Shown here piece by piece: positions 44,473 to 55,800 of a stretch of DNA of 62,548 nt (positions within the stretch are counted from its first letter, which is position 1; the number at the start of each line of letters is the position of its first letter). The notes beneath the pieces are model-generated. The model worked only from the letters and a program-made list of their open reading frames with translations. It had not been told where the DNA came from and did no database searches. The position numbers and the translations under genes were made by a program. Origin of the DNA: Acidobacteriota bacterium (GTDB lineage Bacteria > Acidobacteriota > Terriglobia > Terriglobales > Acidobacteriaceae); NCBI GenBank assembly GCA_019351975.1, contig JABBOG010000021.1, positions 1 through 62,548 of the forward strand, read 5' to 3'.

Positions 44473-44521
44473 GAACCCGGAACCCGGAACCCGGAACCCG
44501 GAACACGGAACACGGAACACG
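44473..44521. repeat. Heptamer tandem repeat, 4 x GAACCCG then 3 x GAACACG
   Basis: Seven uninterrupted 7-bp units: four GAACCCG from 44473 and three GAACACG from 44501. The two-block pattern shows expansion after one substitution. It lies in noncoding DNA about 130-200 bp before the second HipA-like leader. Confidence 0.9.
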
Positions 44522-44940
44522 GCTCACGCCACCGCTCAACGGCCGAAATCTCGAAAGAAATAGTTACGCTCAGGCCGATGCAACACTAAGGCACAAATAT
44601 CTCGAGACACAGCAAATAGACTTCGCCTGATGTAAAACTTTTTATAAAGGTTGCCTCTCTCCTCGATGAAAAGGGTATATAGTTGGGTCATTCAGGAAAC
44701 CTACTCCAGCAGAGCAGTACGGAGATACCCTTGTTTGACGAATCACCCCGCTGCAATACGCAGCCGGCAGCTGCGCGGTCAATTCAACCCACATCTGGCG
44801 GCATACGGCGCGAATGGAAAGCATCCTTCATCGGTGAGGAGCTTTCGTGTAAGCAAGCGTCACTGTTGCCAAACGAAGTCCCAAAGTTAACTTGTAGACG
44901 ACGAAGTAGGGATGCCACTCCGACGCCGCTCGAACACAAA

Positions 44941-45987
44941 ATGACCGAAGTGCCTACCGTGCTTGCAGTGCAGTCTATCTCTGGGATGCGGGGCGGTGCA
45001 CAAAGTAAGTTGATGCTTTGCAACGACAATAATCTTTGGGTCGTAAAATTCCAGAATAACCCCCAACATCCTCGAGTACTCGTGAATGAGTTGATTGCGA
45101 CGCGGATCGCCGAAAGCATTGGCCTCACCGTGCCAACAACAGCAATTATCGATGTTAGCAACTGCCTCATCGATAGTAGCCCCTTGCTCTACGTCGATCA
45201 TGGCGCCGCTGGAGGCCGTCAACCTTGCTCAAGCGGTTACCAATTTGGAAGCAAATATGTGGGAGGATTGATGCCACGTCAAGTTGTGGATCTCCTTCCA
45301 GAGGACTGCTTGCGACGCCTCCGCAATCTTCAAGAGTTCGTTGGTATGCTTGCATTTGACAAGTGGACATGTAACAGGGATGCTCGTCAGGCTGTTTATC
45401 AACGTTCGTCGAAAGAACGCGACTATAAAGCTGTCTTCATTGATCAGGGACTATGTTTTGGTACTCCAGAATGGAAGTTCGTCGATACCCCCTTACAAGG
45501 TATTTACACACACAAGGCTGTCTATGAAGGCGTCAAAGGATGGAGCAATTTTGAACCGTGGCTCGCGAATATCGTGAATTTTGATCCTCAGCTTTTATGG
45601 CGCATCGCCACATCTGTTCCCACGCATTGGTACGGCGGGAAGCAAGCTGATATTGAGCGCCTCGTCGATACGCTGCTAGAGCGAAGAGGCAGAGTAAGAG
45701 AACTTATAAGTCAATTGAGGGAATCTGATGCTCGACCTTTTCCGATGTGGAGGGTAAAGAGTCGGACTCGAGGAAAATCTCAGATTGTGGCTAAACGTCT
45801 AAAGCCACTTAAGCAGGAAACTAGACGCTTACCGGCTGCGACTGTAGTTGTATCGCAGATTCACTCCTCAGATGGAAATAGAACGAACATTAATGATGAT
45901 GTCAGTCCTTGGACGCATAGCGTCACAATGCATGTTTCGATACTCATACCCCAACCGTTGAACCAGTGGATGGTCCTCCATTTTTAA
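44941..45987 (+). CDS. HipA-like kinase family protein (copy 2)
   Basis: The 348-residue protein from ATG 44941 (MTEVPTVLAVQSISGMRGGAQSK) is collinear with copy 1 at 39567. It has the same ATP-binding segment (LWVVKFQNNPQHPRVLVNELIA), catalytic loop (LAFDKWTCNRDARQAVY) and AVFIDQGLCFGTPEWKF. The frame is open back to 44683, and that upstream part is related to copy 1 at the DNA level in more than one frame, which suggests a conserved leader rather than protein. No HipB-like antitoxin is adjacent. Confidence 0.78.
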   Translation: MTEVPTVLAVQSISGMRGGAQSKLMLCNDNNLWVVKFQNNPQHPRVLVNELIATRIAESIGLTVPTTAIIDVSNCLIDSSPLLYVDHGAAGGRQPCSSGYQFGSKYVGGLMPRQVVDLLPEDCLRRLRNLQEFVGMLAFDKWTCNRDARQAVYQRSSKERDYKAVFIDQGLCFGTPEWKFVDTPLQGIYTHKAVYEGVKGWSNFEPWLANIVNFDPQLLWRIATSVPTHWYGGKQADIERLVDTLLERRGRVRELISQLRESDARPFPMWRVKSRTRGKSQIVAKRLKPLKQETRRLPAATVVVSQIHSSDGNRTNINDDVSPWTHSVTMHVSILIPQPLNQWMVLHF

Positions 45988-46485
45988 GAGCACCCAATTT
46001 CAAGGGCGATGCTGTAGCATCAATGAAGAAAAATATCTACGCCGCTACAAAGTTGTAGGCTGCTGTCCCGAAGCCCTGGTCGAGTGATGTTAGATTGATA
46101 TGTCCTGGGCTTGGTCAGGATCCTAGGCTGGCGCATGCGAACGCAGGCGTTCCTCGCAGAAATGTAGAACTTTGTCCGTGTTGGCACCTCCGGCCTATCC
46201 TCAGGCCTTTGAGAGCCATGCTGAAAGGGCTTGGCCTCTTTCGAAGGCCAGTGCTGGAGATCCGGAGATCCAGGATCCGGCAACTTCGATAGTGTGAAAC
46301 AAGATGACAGATAGGGGCGCGCGCTTCCACATTTATGTGCGCGCCGTTGACCCTGGAGATAGAATCGCCGGTCACGCAACGCGCGCATCACTTGTGCCAC
46401 ACGAAATACGATCTTTTTTCTCGATAACTGCAGTTCTTTCGGTCTTTGCCGATAAAGAGCTTACCGGATATCTGAGGAGTGGATC
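45988..46485. other. Intergenic region upstream of the large lipoprotein
   Basis: About 500 nt. Opposed frames at 46020-46400 (minus) and 46304-46537 (plus) carry no motif. The plus strand just before 46486 (GAGGAGTGGATC) gives a ribosome site for the lipoprotein. Nothing else is recognised. Confidence 0.5.
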
Positions 46486-49400
46486 ATGCAGTTCGTTCGT
46501 TTCTATAAATATGTATCAGCGGTGTGTCTTGCGTTGATAATGGCTCTCATCTCAGGATGTAACGCCATGACGGTCACTCCAATCGGATCTTCACCGTCAG
46601 CGGAAGTATCGTCATCCTCGGTAGTATTCGGTTCCGTTGTACCTGGTACATCCAGTGTTTCCCAGACTTTGACGCTCTCGAACAAGGGTGCAGGAGCTCT
46701 GAAAATCTCTAGCATTGTTGTGAACGGGACCAACGCGAGCAGCTTTAAGGAGTCCGATAATTGCCACCTGAACGTTCCACCGGGAGATAGTTGCGCCATC
46801 TCCTTTTATTTCAGTCCTGTGATCACAGGCTCGTATAACGCAACAGCGACAATCACGGATAATGCGGCTCCATCGACCCAAACCATCAATCTTAGCGGTA
46901 GTGCATCCTCTGTTGCGGTGGCGGTGAATCCAGCGTCTATAATCCTGAGCGGTGGCGAGGCCACACAACTTACTGCGACCGTGAGCGGTACGGTCAACAA
47001 TGCAGTAACCTGGTCGATTTCTCCGGCTGGAGCAGGTTCAATCGACTCATCGGGCTTGTACACGGCCCCCGCAACCGTTGCGGCACTTGCGACCGTCATA
47101 GCGACCGCGACCAATCAAGCAGATATCGGTGCCTCATCATCAACGACGATTACGCTCATACCGTCAATGAGCGTGATCGTGAATCCACCTACAGCCACGC
47201 TGAGCAGTAGACAATCAACGCAATTGACGGCGATCGTAACTGATACATCGAACACTGCTGTTACTTGGAGGGCTCTGCAAGGCTCAATCACTCCAAGCGG
47301 TTTTTATACGGCACCGCTAAACACAGGAAGCGGGACAGTTAACGATACGATCACGGCAACCTCTGTTCAAGATCCTACTAAAACCGCTACTGCAACAGTA
47401 AACGTAGTGCCAGCAGACCTGGTCGGCTGGTGGCCACTCGATGAAGGCACCGGGCTGGTGGCCTACGATATGTCAGGGCAGGGCAACAATGGCGCCTGGA
47501 GTGGCGTTCCAAGTTCTCCAAATGATACGTACTATTCAACTGGGTTAGTCGGTTCCTATGCAGGCTATTTCGACGGCACCGACAATCAGCTGAACATCGG
47601 AACCCACTCGGTCTATCAGTTTACGGGGCCTTTCACGGTCTCAGCCTGGGTCAATACCGTTGCCAGTGGCACCATTCTCACCATGCAGGATGGCGGAAGC
47701 AACGGCTATAATCTTGCTATCAATTATGGTGCCATTCGCTTCTGTGTTTACGCCAATACGACGGAAGAGTGCACAGGTGGTGGAAGCTATCCCTTGAGTG
47801 TCCCCGCTTGGACCTTTTTTACAGCAGTGTTCGATGGGTCGAACATCTCAGTGTATGCCAATGGTTCTCTTATCGCATCCAAGGCTGCCGTAGCTCCCAC
47901 CGCATCAATGGGTCCTCTCCTCTTCGGGGTAGCACAACGAGGCGGCTACTCAAACTTCGTAGGTTCTCTGGATGATGTTCGGATCTATAGCCGCGCCCTC
48001 TCCCCTAACGAGATCTCGTCCCTGTACACAACAGACATTGGACCGCCCAATGCTCCCACCAATGTTCAGACCTATCCCGGTGACAACCAGATGGGACTTT
48101 CGTGGAACACTCCAACGCAAGGAGCTTCTCTAACAAATTACATCGTGAATTATCGCCAACACGATACTGCGAATTGGGCTACGTTTGGACCTACTCCCTC
48201 CACGACAACTTCGGCTACGGTCAGAGGCCTGACCAATGGCGTCCTCTATGACTTTGAAGTGACTGGTGTAAATAATGCTGGTACGGGGATACCGAGCGAT
48301 ATCCTGACCGCATCTCCGACAGCAACACCACTGCCCCTATCCGTGAGTATTGAGCCCAGAGTGACCTCGACGTCACCTGGGACAAATGTTGATTTCAAAG
48401 CAACGGTAACAAATGCGTTGGACACATCTGTTACTTGGAGTGCGCTTTTAGGTACAATCACTTCAAGTGGCCTTTATACAGCGCCACCCAATACGGGCAG
48501 CGGTACAGTTACCGATACGATTACGGCGACCTCTGTTCAAGATCCAACCAAATCCGCGACCGCTACCATAAACGTCTCGTCCGACCTAGTAGGCTGGTGG
48601 CCGCTCAGCGAAGGCTCGGGAGCGGTGGCCCATGATGCTTCTGGCCAAGGAAACAATGGAGCATGGAGCGGGGTTCCAAGTTCCTCAAATGAAACCTACT
48701 ATTCGGTCGGGCTGATCGGCTCCTCTGCAGGATATTTTGACGGCACCGATAATCAGGTGAACATCGGAACGCACCCTGTCTACCAGTTCACAGGACCATT
48801 CACCGTATCGGCGTGGGTCAACACCGTTGCAAGTGGCACCATCCTCACTATGCAGGATGGTGGGAACAACGGCTATAATCTCGCCATTAACTATGGCGTC
48901 ATTAACTTCTGCGTTTATGCCAAGACAGCTCAGCAGTGCACTGGTGGTGGGAGCTATCCCTTAAGCAGTCCCGCCTGGATCTACTTTACGGCGGTATTTG
49001 ATGGATCAACGATTTCGGTTTACGCTAACGGTGCCTTCATCGCATCCAATTCTGCGGTCGCGCCCACCGCCTCAGCGGGTCCTCTTGTCATCGGTGTGGC
49101 GCAAAGAGGCGGCTATTCAAACTTCACAGGCTCTTTAAATGATATTCGGATCTATAGTCGCGCACTCTCTGTAGGCGAAATCTCGTCAATGTACAACACG
49201 GTAGTCGGCCTCCCCAACGCCCCCACCAATGTCCAGACCTATCCTGGTAACAGCCAGATGGGATTGTCGTGGAATACTCCAACTCGGGGCGCAATCGTCA
49301 CCGACTATACCGTCAATTACCGCCAGAGCGGCACTAGCCAGTGGTCGACGTTTGCACATAATCCGTCCATCCTCAACGCGCAAGAGGTGACGGGTTTATC

Positions 49401-51981
49401 CAATGGAACGAGCTATGACTTTCAGATCATTCCCACCAGTGCCATCGGTAATGGCGCGCCAAGCAGTATCGTTTCCGCGACACCTGCCGTCAGTGGATCT
49501 TCCGGTGGAGGGTCCACAAGTGGAGGATCATCCAGTGGCGGGTCGTCCAGTGGCGGGTCGTCTGTGGTCGCATCGGACGATGATGAATTCATTGGTCCAT
49601 TCCCCTCCTGGATTAACGTCAAGACCGACTTCGGTGCGGTGGGTGATGGGGTGGCCGATGACACCATGGCTTTCCAATATGCCATCAATGCGCTCGAGTC
49701 GGGATCGAGCCATGCGAGTGTGCTGTATATCCCGGCGGGGACTTATAAAATCACTTCGGGACTAGATTACGTTTCGAGAAACTGTAGCACATATTGCACG
49801 GGAAAGAGCATCATTGGCGAAAGTCCGACCAACACAATACTGGAATGGCAGGGCGATACGTCTGGAACTGCGCTCATTACGCTTGATGGCATCAACCGCA
49901 TGCAATTTGATCGCCTTACCTTAAATGGGGAGGGCGCCCAGATCACGCTCGTCAACGAAACCATGCATCAAGGTTGCTGCTACGACGGATCAAACGAATA
50001 CACAGACGATGTCTTTGAAAATGCCGCCATCGGGCTACAGGCCGGCGATAATACTGTTGGGTGCTGTTCCGCCGAAACTAAAGTTGACCGAGACACCTTC
50101 GTAAATCTCACAGAGGCTGGGATCAGTTTCGAAGACTGGAATGCGCTCGACTGGTATGTCCGCTATTGTACTTTCGAACACGATAACTATGGAGTTACGA
50201 ACTACTTTGGGGAAGGTGGTGCCGTACATTTAGATCACAATTTGTTTGAATATAACAATGTAGATTCAGGCTGGGGTAACGGGGCAAGCCAGTCTTATAC
50301 GTACAACACCTCGTATCATTCGGGCACGTTTCTTGCCGGTAGTCCATACGGTAACCTAACTATTCTCCTTGGAAACACCATTCTCTCGCCCCAAGATGCC
50401 TCGATTTCGATGCCTGGTGTTGGTCCGATGACTCTCATCGACAACACGATAGAAGGTTCGATCACTGCCGCGGAGAGAGGCCCGACGGTCCCACTCCCAA
50501 ATGGTACTGTCTCAATCGCAAACTCTTATGTTATGTCTCTGGCAAACACCTACGAATCCGCAACTCCGTTCTCCGTGCAGAACCAGACATATAGCGTAAA
50601 CGATATCAGCGGTGATCTGACTTCTATGAACGATACCGTTGTGCCCGCCGCAAGCATCAAAGATACCCTGCCCCTTATGCCCGGCGCTCTTCCAAACTAT
50701 AACCGCACGATCTATGAAGTCCCACAGGGGTCCTCTGGCAGTGTGATACAACAGATGATCGATCAAGCGGTCTCGCAGAACAATGGTAACCGGCCGGTCG
50801 TCCATATCCCGTGGGGACAATATTCCGTAAGTTCCACCATCACAATACCCGCCAATAGCGATGTGCAGATTGTAGGCGACAATATGCAGACGATCATCAA
50901 TTGGAATGGGTCTACGTCGTCTCCTGTTTTCGCTCTTCTTCCACCGAGCCATGCCGCCATTCGCAATCTCGCGATCAACGCTGGATCGGCCTCTGCTGGC
51001 ATTTTGGTCGAGGGAAACGACCAACCGGGAGACCGTATCTACACGAATTTTGTCGCCGAGAACGATGCCGGATCCTCTCATAATCTTCTGGTAAACGGCT
51101 TTGACAATACACTTGTTCAAATGGACGATTTCGCTCACGGAGGGCTTTCCAATCCTTCTGGGATTAGCGTTCTGGTTGTAGGAGGGCCGCGGTCACAGGC
51201 AGGAGAAGCAGCTCCTGGCTATACGGGGCTTTTCATGGGATCTTCCTGCTGCAATACAGGCCCTTCGTACCGTGTAGAGAATGGGGCGACTCTCGTGTTG
51301 ACAGGGTTTTGGTACGAGCAGGGAGGCACCCAATGGTTGGATTTAGATGGTGCCACAGGGAATTTCATCGGGTATGAGGATAATATAGCCGTTGATTCTT
51401 GGGGATCCGTGACAAACACCCTATCCTCGTTTAGTGCTGTAAATTTTACGGGTAATCTTACGATTGCAGACAGCGTCACACAGAACAGCTCCGTCAACCT
51501 TGCAGGATCTACTCCGGCGAATGTGCTACTGCTCGGTGATAACTTCAATGCGGCGGTCACAGCCCCGGTCATCGCAAAGACGAATACGAATCCCGATACT
51601 CAGGCGGCCACGATCTATCCAACGTGGATGGATGGGAGCGTGGCGTATACGGCACCCGATGAAATTTCGCCTGGCACGTCCCGCAACACACTTCTGCGTA
51701 ACTCTTTGACTCAGCTTGGAAGCTACAAGGATCCTCCTATCCAAGCTCTCCCCGGTGCGAATGAAGATGTTCGGCTAGTGGACATCGTGGTGAATAATGC
51801 GATCAATAGCTATGATTTTGAGTCATCTGCTTCCGACGTTTCGCCAGCCAGTCAAGGTCGTCATGCAGCCAACAAGTTATCCTACAGTATCACACCGAGT
51901 AGCCAAAACCCTTCCAGTCCATGGTGCAAACAAATAAGAATGCATGGAAGCGACCAATATCTCTGGAATGGATGTCAGTAA
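46486..51981 (+). CDS. Giant modular lipoprotein with LamG, FN3 and pectate-lyase-like beta-helix
   Basis: The 1831-residue protein starts with a lipoprotein signal (lipobox LISGC, Cys25). Modules in order: choice-of-anchor D/Hydin-like domain (35-140), two bacterial Ig-like domains (145-310), LamG-like lectin domain (about 312-515), FN3 (520-610), Ig-like (615-695), second LamG (about 699-895), FN3 (900-990), a GGS-rich linker (about 1005-1022), then a Pectate_lyase_3 beta-helix (WINVKTDFGAVGDGVADDTMAFQYAI, from 1041) and a second helix block from about 1405. The Ig-LamG-FN3 block is duplicated. Probably a surface polysaccharide-binding or -degrading protein. GAGGAG precedes the ATG. Confidence 0.85.
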   Translation: MQFVRFYKYVSAVCLALIMALISGCNAMTVTPIGSSPSAEVSSSSVVFGSVVPGTSSVSQTLTLSNKGAGALKISSIVVNGTNASSFKESDNCHLNVPPGDSCAISFYFSPVITGSYNATATITDNAAPSTQTINLSGSASSVAVAVNPASIILSGGEATQLTATVSGTVNNAVTWSISPAGAGSIDSSGLYTAPATVAALATVIATATNQADIGASSSTTITLIPSMSVIVNPPTATLSSRQSTQLTAIVTDTSNTAVTWRALQGSITPSGFYTAPLNTGSGTVNDTITATSVQDPTKTATATVNVVPADLVGWWPLDEGTGLVAYDMSGQGNNGAWSGVPSSPNDTYYSTGLVGSYAGYFDGTDNQLNIGTHSVYQFTGPFTVSAWVNTVASGTILTMQDGGSNGYNLAINYGAIRFCVYANTTEECTGGGSYPLSVPAWTFFTAVFDGSNISVYANGSLIASKAAVAPTASMGPLLFGVAQRGGYSNFVGSLDDVRIYSRALSPNEISSLYTTDIGPPNAPTNVQTYPGDNQMGLSWNTPTQGASLTNYIVNYRQHDTANWATFGPTPSTTTSATVRGLTNGVLYDFEVTGVNNAGTGIPSDILTASPTATPLPLSVSIEPRVTSTSPGTNVDFKATVTNALDTSVTWSALLGTITSSGLYTAPPNTGSGTVTDTITATSVQDPTKSATATINVSSDLVGWWPLSEGSGAVAHDASGQGNNGAWSGVPSSSNETYYSVGLIGSSAGYFDGTDNQVNIGTHPVYQFTGPFTVSAWVNTVASGTILTMQDGGNNGYNLAINYGVINFCVYAKTAQQCTGGGSYPLSSPAWIYFTAVFDGSTISVYANGAFIASNSAVAPTASAGPLVIGVAQRGGYSNFTGSLNDIRIYSRALSVGEISSMYNTVVGLPNAPTNVQTYPGNSQMGLSWNTPTRGAIVTDYTVNYRQSGTSQWSTFAHNPSILNAQEVTGLSNGTSYDFQIIPTSAIGNGAPSSIVSATPAVSGSSGGGSTSGGSSSGGSSSGGSSVVASDDDEFIGPFPSWINVKTDFGAVGDGVADDTMAFQYAINALESGSSHASVLYIPAGTYKITSGLDYVSRNCSTYCTGKSIIGESPTNTILEWQGDTSGTALITLDGINRMQFDRLTLNGEGAQITLVNETMHQGCCYDGSNEYTDDVFENAAIGLQAGDNTVGCCSAETKVDRDTFVNLTEAGISFEDWNALDWYVRYCTFEHDNYGVTNYFGEGGAVHLDHNLFEYNNVDSGWGNGASQSYTYNTSYHSGTFLAGSPYGNLTILLGNTILSPQDASISMPGVGPMTLIDNTIEGSITAAERGPTVPLPNGTVSIANSYVMSLANTYESATPFSVQNQTYSVNDISGDLTSMNDTVVPAASIKDTLPLMPGALPNYNRTIYEVPQGSSGSVIQQMIDQAVSQNNGNRPVVHIPWGQYSVSSTITIPANSDVQIVGDNMQTIINWNGSTSSPVFALLPPSHAAIRNLAINAGSASAGILVEGNDQPGDRIYTNFVAENDAGSSHNLLVNGFDNTLVQMDDFAHGGLSNPSGISVLVVGGPRSQAGEAAPGYTGLFMGSSCCNTGPSYRVENGATLVLTGFWYEQGGTQWLDLDGATGNFIGYEDNIAVDSWGSVTNTLSSFSAVNFTGNLTIADSVTQNSSVNLAGSTPANVLLLGDNFNAAVTAPVIAKTNTNPDTQAATIYPTWMDGSVAYTAPDEISPGTSRNTLLRNSLTQLGSYKDPPIQALPGANEDVRLVDIVVNNAINSYDFESSASDVSPASQGRHAANKLSYSITPSSQNPSSPWCKQIRMHGSDQYLWNGCQ

Positions 51982-52094
51982 CACTTGAGCTCTCGTGTTA
52001 TGAACTGTGTTCCCAAACTAAAACGAAGTCTAGTTAGAGGATTGTTGTCTAGAATGGCTCTCTGGAGGGGAGAGGAGAACTGGCACAGTAAAAG

Positions 52095-52235
52095 GTATGC
52101 AGCGAAGATGAGATTCTGCGAGCCTCGCGGGAAGCAGAGTCTGCGGAGACGGTGGTGGAGGCCTATCGTAAGGATGGCGTAATCCAGCAGTTATTTTATC
52201 GGTGGAAAAAGAAAAAGGCGGCTCGGACTGAGTGA
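52095..52235 (+). pseudogene. IS3-family OrfA (helix-turn-helix) fragment
   Basis: The translation ILRASREAESAETVVEAYRKDGVIQQLFYRWKKKKAARTE is the OrfA HTH that binds IS ends. The start and the OrfB part are missing. Confidence 0.65.
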
Positions 52236-52439
52236 GCTTGGGCAGTTGCGCGAAGGCGAAGTGGCTCATAGCGAAGATGCGCCTGGACCGTGGACGAGTG
52301 ATGTTGGAAGCGTGTACAGGGTAGGCTGGTTCCGCCGAGATGATGGCATCATTTTGGAAGCAACGCGCGCCAAGGGGGCTTGCTGATAGCCTCTCCTCGT
52401 TGTAGAGGCGCGCGGGCTGATTATGGTCTTGTTGTAAGT

Positions 52440-52620
52440 TGGATGAAGAATCGATGGGCTGCTCCCACTCTTTGGCGTCACGATGGATCTGGCTCTTCTC
52501 GCTCCCGCAGATCACCTGTCTGCGAACCCAGATAACGTCCGACGATGCGCGGCACATTTAGTGCAGGTAAGGGCCGTCCGTTTTGCATGCCTATATCCTC
52601 CTCACTGTGTTCGATGAAGA
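52440..52620 (-). pseudogene. IS630-family transposase fragment
   Basis: On the plus strand GATCTGGCTCTTCTCG and the following CCGACGATG...GCGCGGCAC pattern matches the intact IS630 at 41580-41640. The minus-strand translation gives CGSEKSQI where the intact copy has CVDEKSQI. A highly decayed relic of a related element. Confidence 0.5.
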
Positions 52621-52886
52621 GCACGTCTATAGCCGAATAACGTTGGACTCAGACGACTAGGTCCGATGTATATGTCGGACAGCCGACCTACTGACCTACT
52701 GAACCGCTTTTCTACCTACAAAATACCAATGGACTAGGACTACTGGATAGGTCTCCGCTCCGAGAATGGGTGTTTGCGCCAATGCGCGCATGTCTCAAGT
52801 AATGCAAGTATGCGCCGATAAAGTTGATGAACCCAATGGGCCATCAACTGTTGCTATGTGCCCTAGATCCGTGAGGAATTGCAAAA

Positions 52887-55800
52887 ATGCGCCTAGTTCT
52901 CAGCGTTGCTCTGCTTCTATCTGTAATCGAGGTGTGCGGTTGCTCTGTCGCTCCTACGACTCAGAACAGTCTAACCACCGTGCAGACGCACGGCGAGACA
53001 GGCGTAGTGATGGCAGGCGGACATCCAGTGGCTAATTCTTCCATTCAGCTATACAGCGTTGGAACATCCGGAGATGGCAGTCATGCAGTTCCGTTGTTGA
53101 CTGCGACTGTACTCACGAATGCACTTGGTGAATTCACTCTGGATGGACTGTACTCCTGTAGCAACGCTAGCGAGATCTATGTAACCGCCGCAGGCGGGAA
53201 TCCGCTGTCAGGCATAAGCAATGCGAACCTTGGGCTAATGGTCGCAGTCGGACCGTGCCAATCTCTGAATGCTACAAATCCTGTCGTACTGAATGAGTTG
53301 ACGACGGTTGCAGCAACAAGCGCTCTGGCCTCGTTCATGAGCTCACCTACTTCTTTAGGCTCTGGAAGTGGTGACATAGCTCAACTGGACGCAGCTTTCA
53401 CTTCCGCAGGTCAGTTAGTGAATAACGCAACCGGATCATCTCCCGGGCTAAACCCACCGAGCGGCTACACAGTGCCGGTTGAAGCGATAAATACTCTCGG
53501 TGACATCATAACCCCCTGTACGAATTCCGGCGGAGGACTTGCGGGAGATGGAAGCTCCTGCGGGAAACTGTTTAGCTTAGCTACGCCGACCGGAGAGCAA
53601 CCGCCGACAAATACGATCCAAGCTCTATTGAACTTAGAAAACAATCCTAACCTCAATACAGAAGCGCTGTATCAGATGACCTCTGCAACGGCTCCCTATG
53701 AACCACAACTTTCTAGCGCCCCTGCAAGCTTTGCTATTAGTCTTACTCCGCCAGCGGTCACACCCCCAATTGTATCTTTAACATTGAACCCTTCGAGTAT
53801 TGCGTTCTCCTCTACGACGCTGGGCAGCACATCGCAAGCGCAGGAAGCAACCCTTACGAATACGGGCACAGTCACCGTTGCGATTTCTAGCATATCGTTC
53901 AATGGCAATAATGCATCCACCTTCTCAGAAACAAACAACTGCCCGGATAGTCTGGCTGTTGGGAGTTCTTGCACAATTCAAGTGAGCTTCATGCCTCAGA
54001 GTTCAGCGATCGCCAGAGCAACGCTCACGGTCAACTCAGGACAAGTCACGCTGCCTGTTTCGGGCGTGGGCAATGCTATAGGGTGGCCTTCAGCGCTTCT
54101 TGCGGCAAATCCTTCGCTGTATCTAAACTTCAATGACGCAAATACGAATTTTACGGATCAAATGTCCGGCTTGTCCTTCTCGACGGGAGGAGGCGTTGTT
54201 ACGCCTGGGCAGCCAGGTTTTGATACTACGATGCCGAGCAATACTTCTGCTGCATTCGCGGGGAACGCTTATAGTCAGGCGCCCAACCCCACCCTTGGTG
54301 ATATTGACTGGGATGCACCATGGACCATGCTCATACATATTGATCGGTTGAACTGGACACGACAAGGAACCCTTGTGTTGGCGAGCAAAGGGGACCTAGC
54401 AAGCAATACATGGTGGCAACTCACACTCGGTATGACCGGGCCAGGATACTCGCAGCTATGTTTTACAAGAAGCGGCGCAGGTAAAAGCGGACACGCCCAA
54501 GACGGCTTTTGCAGTGGTTGGCTTGACGCCATGCCGAATGGCTTCAACTATGACATTGTGATCGAAGATAACGGCAGTGGAGAAGTAGGTATGGGAGGCA
54601 GCGGAACAAGCTCGGCACTGAGCATGTACATCAATGGATTGCCGGTCACGCCAGGGGCAAATCCGGTGATTGCTGGAGGGCCGACTGACAATTCTTATTC
54701 CTCTGGATTCGGATATGTCAATCTGTCCGTTGCAGGTGGGACCGGATACGCCGATACAACAGCATTCACCTCAACAGGCGGTGGGCCGAACTGTGTTGTA
54801 ACGGGATTTATGTATGCGAGTGGCGGAGTTCCATACAGCGGAAACTGGTCACCTACTGGATCTGCTAATTACGGTTGCACTTCGGCTCCAAACATCGTTC
54901 TCACCGCTCCGACTGGCACGGGAGCAACCGTAACAGCTACTGTTTCGGATGCTTCAATGAACTCAAGTGAATACCCGTTGATGGTGCCAGGCTACGTAAG
55001 TAACGGAAAGGCCTATGGTATTGCGGGAACCACTATCGGACAAAACCCTACCAATATCGACGAGTTTGCGATGTTCCCCGGCAATCTGACGTTGTCTCAG
55101 GTGAGTGTCATCTTCGCACAAACCGTCTTTTATCAGGGGCTTATCAAAAGCATGGCATCCTCGCCGTTGCTGGTCTTCGATGACGACGGATGCGATGATC
55201 TAGATAATGAGTTCGCTCTGCAAATGTCGATTGCACTGCATAAAAAAGGTGTTGTAAACCTTGCTGGAGTTGTCGCCGAAGATGGGTCTGTCACTTGTGA
55301 GGCTCTGTGGAGGCAGATGATGAACCAAGCTTCGTTGCAGAATGTTCCAATGACGGTACCCGCCGCGTTTTGGGCAAATAGCGGAGCAAACGAACCCGCC
55401 GCAAATATCGCGGCGTATGATCCGTCAACGCCATTATCTAACGCGGCATGGGGATCTTCGACGACAATGTACAGAACCATCTTCGCGCAAAATCCCAATG
55501 CGCCAATCAACATCATCATTGGTGGTCCGTACACCGCGTTGGCAGCGTTTATGGCGAGTCCCGCAGATAGCATCTCCCCGCTTTCAGGGCTACAGTTGCT
55601 AGCGCAAAATGCCGCTAATGGAGGTGTCATCTATGCTCAAGGCCTCGGCTGTAACCCCACCGCTCCTCCGAACACATCACCCTGTTCTTATACGACTGGC
55701 CCCCTTCCGGATGTTGCGTCCACGCAATTTGTATTAGCCAACCACGGTACTACCCCCATCTATTGGATTGGCGGCACACCTCAATCTGCAGGGCCGGGAG

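Larger units (their letters stand above)
51982..52886. other. Intergenic region with two transposon relics
   Basis: It contains an IS3-type OrfA scrap at about 52095-52235 (plus) and an IS630 scrap at about 52440-52620 (minus). The rest shows no gene. The segment 52620-52886 holds the leader of the next lipoprotein, with GTGAGGAATTGC before its ATG. Confidence 0.6.
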
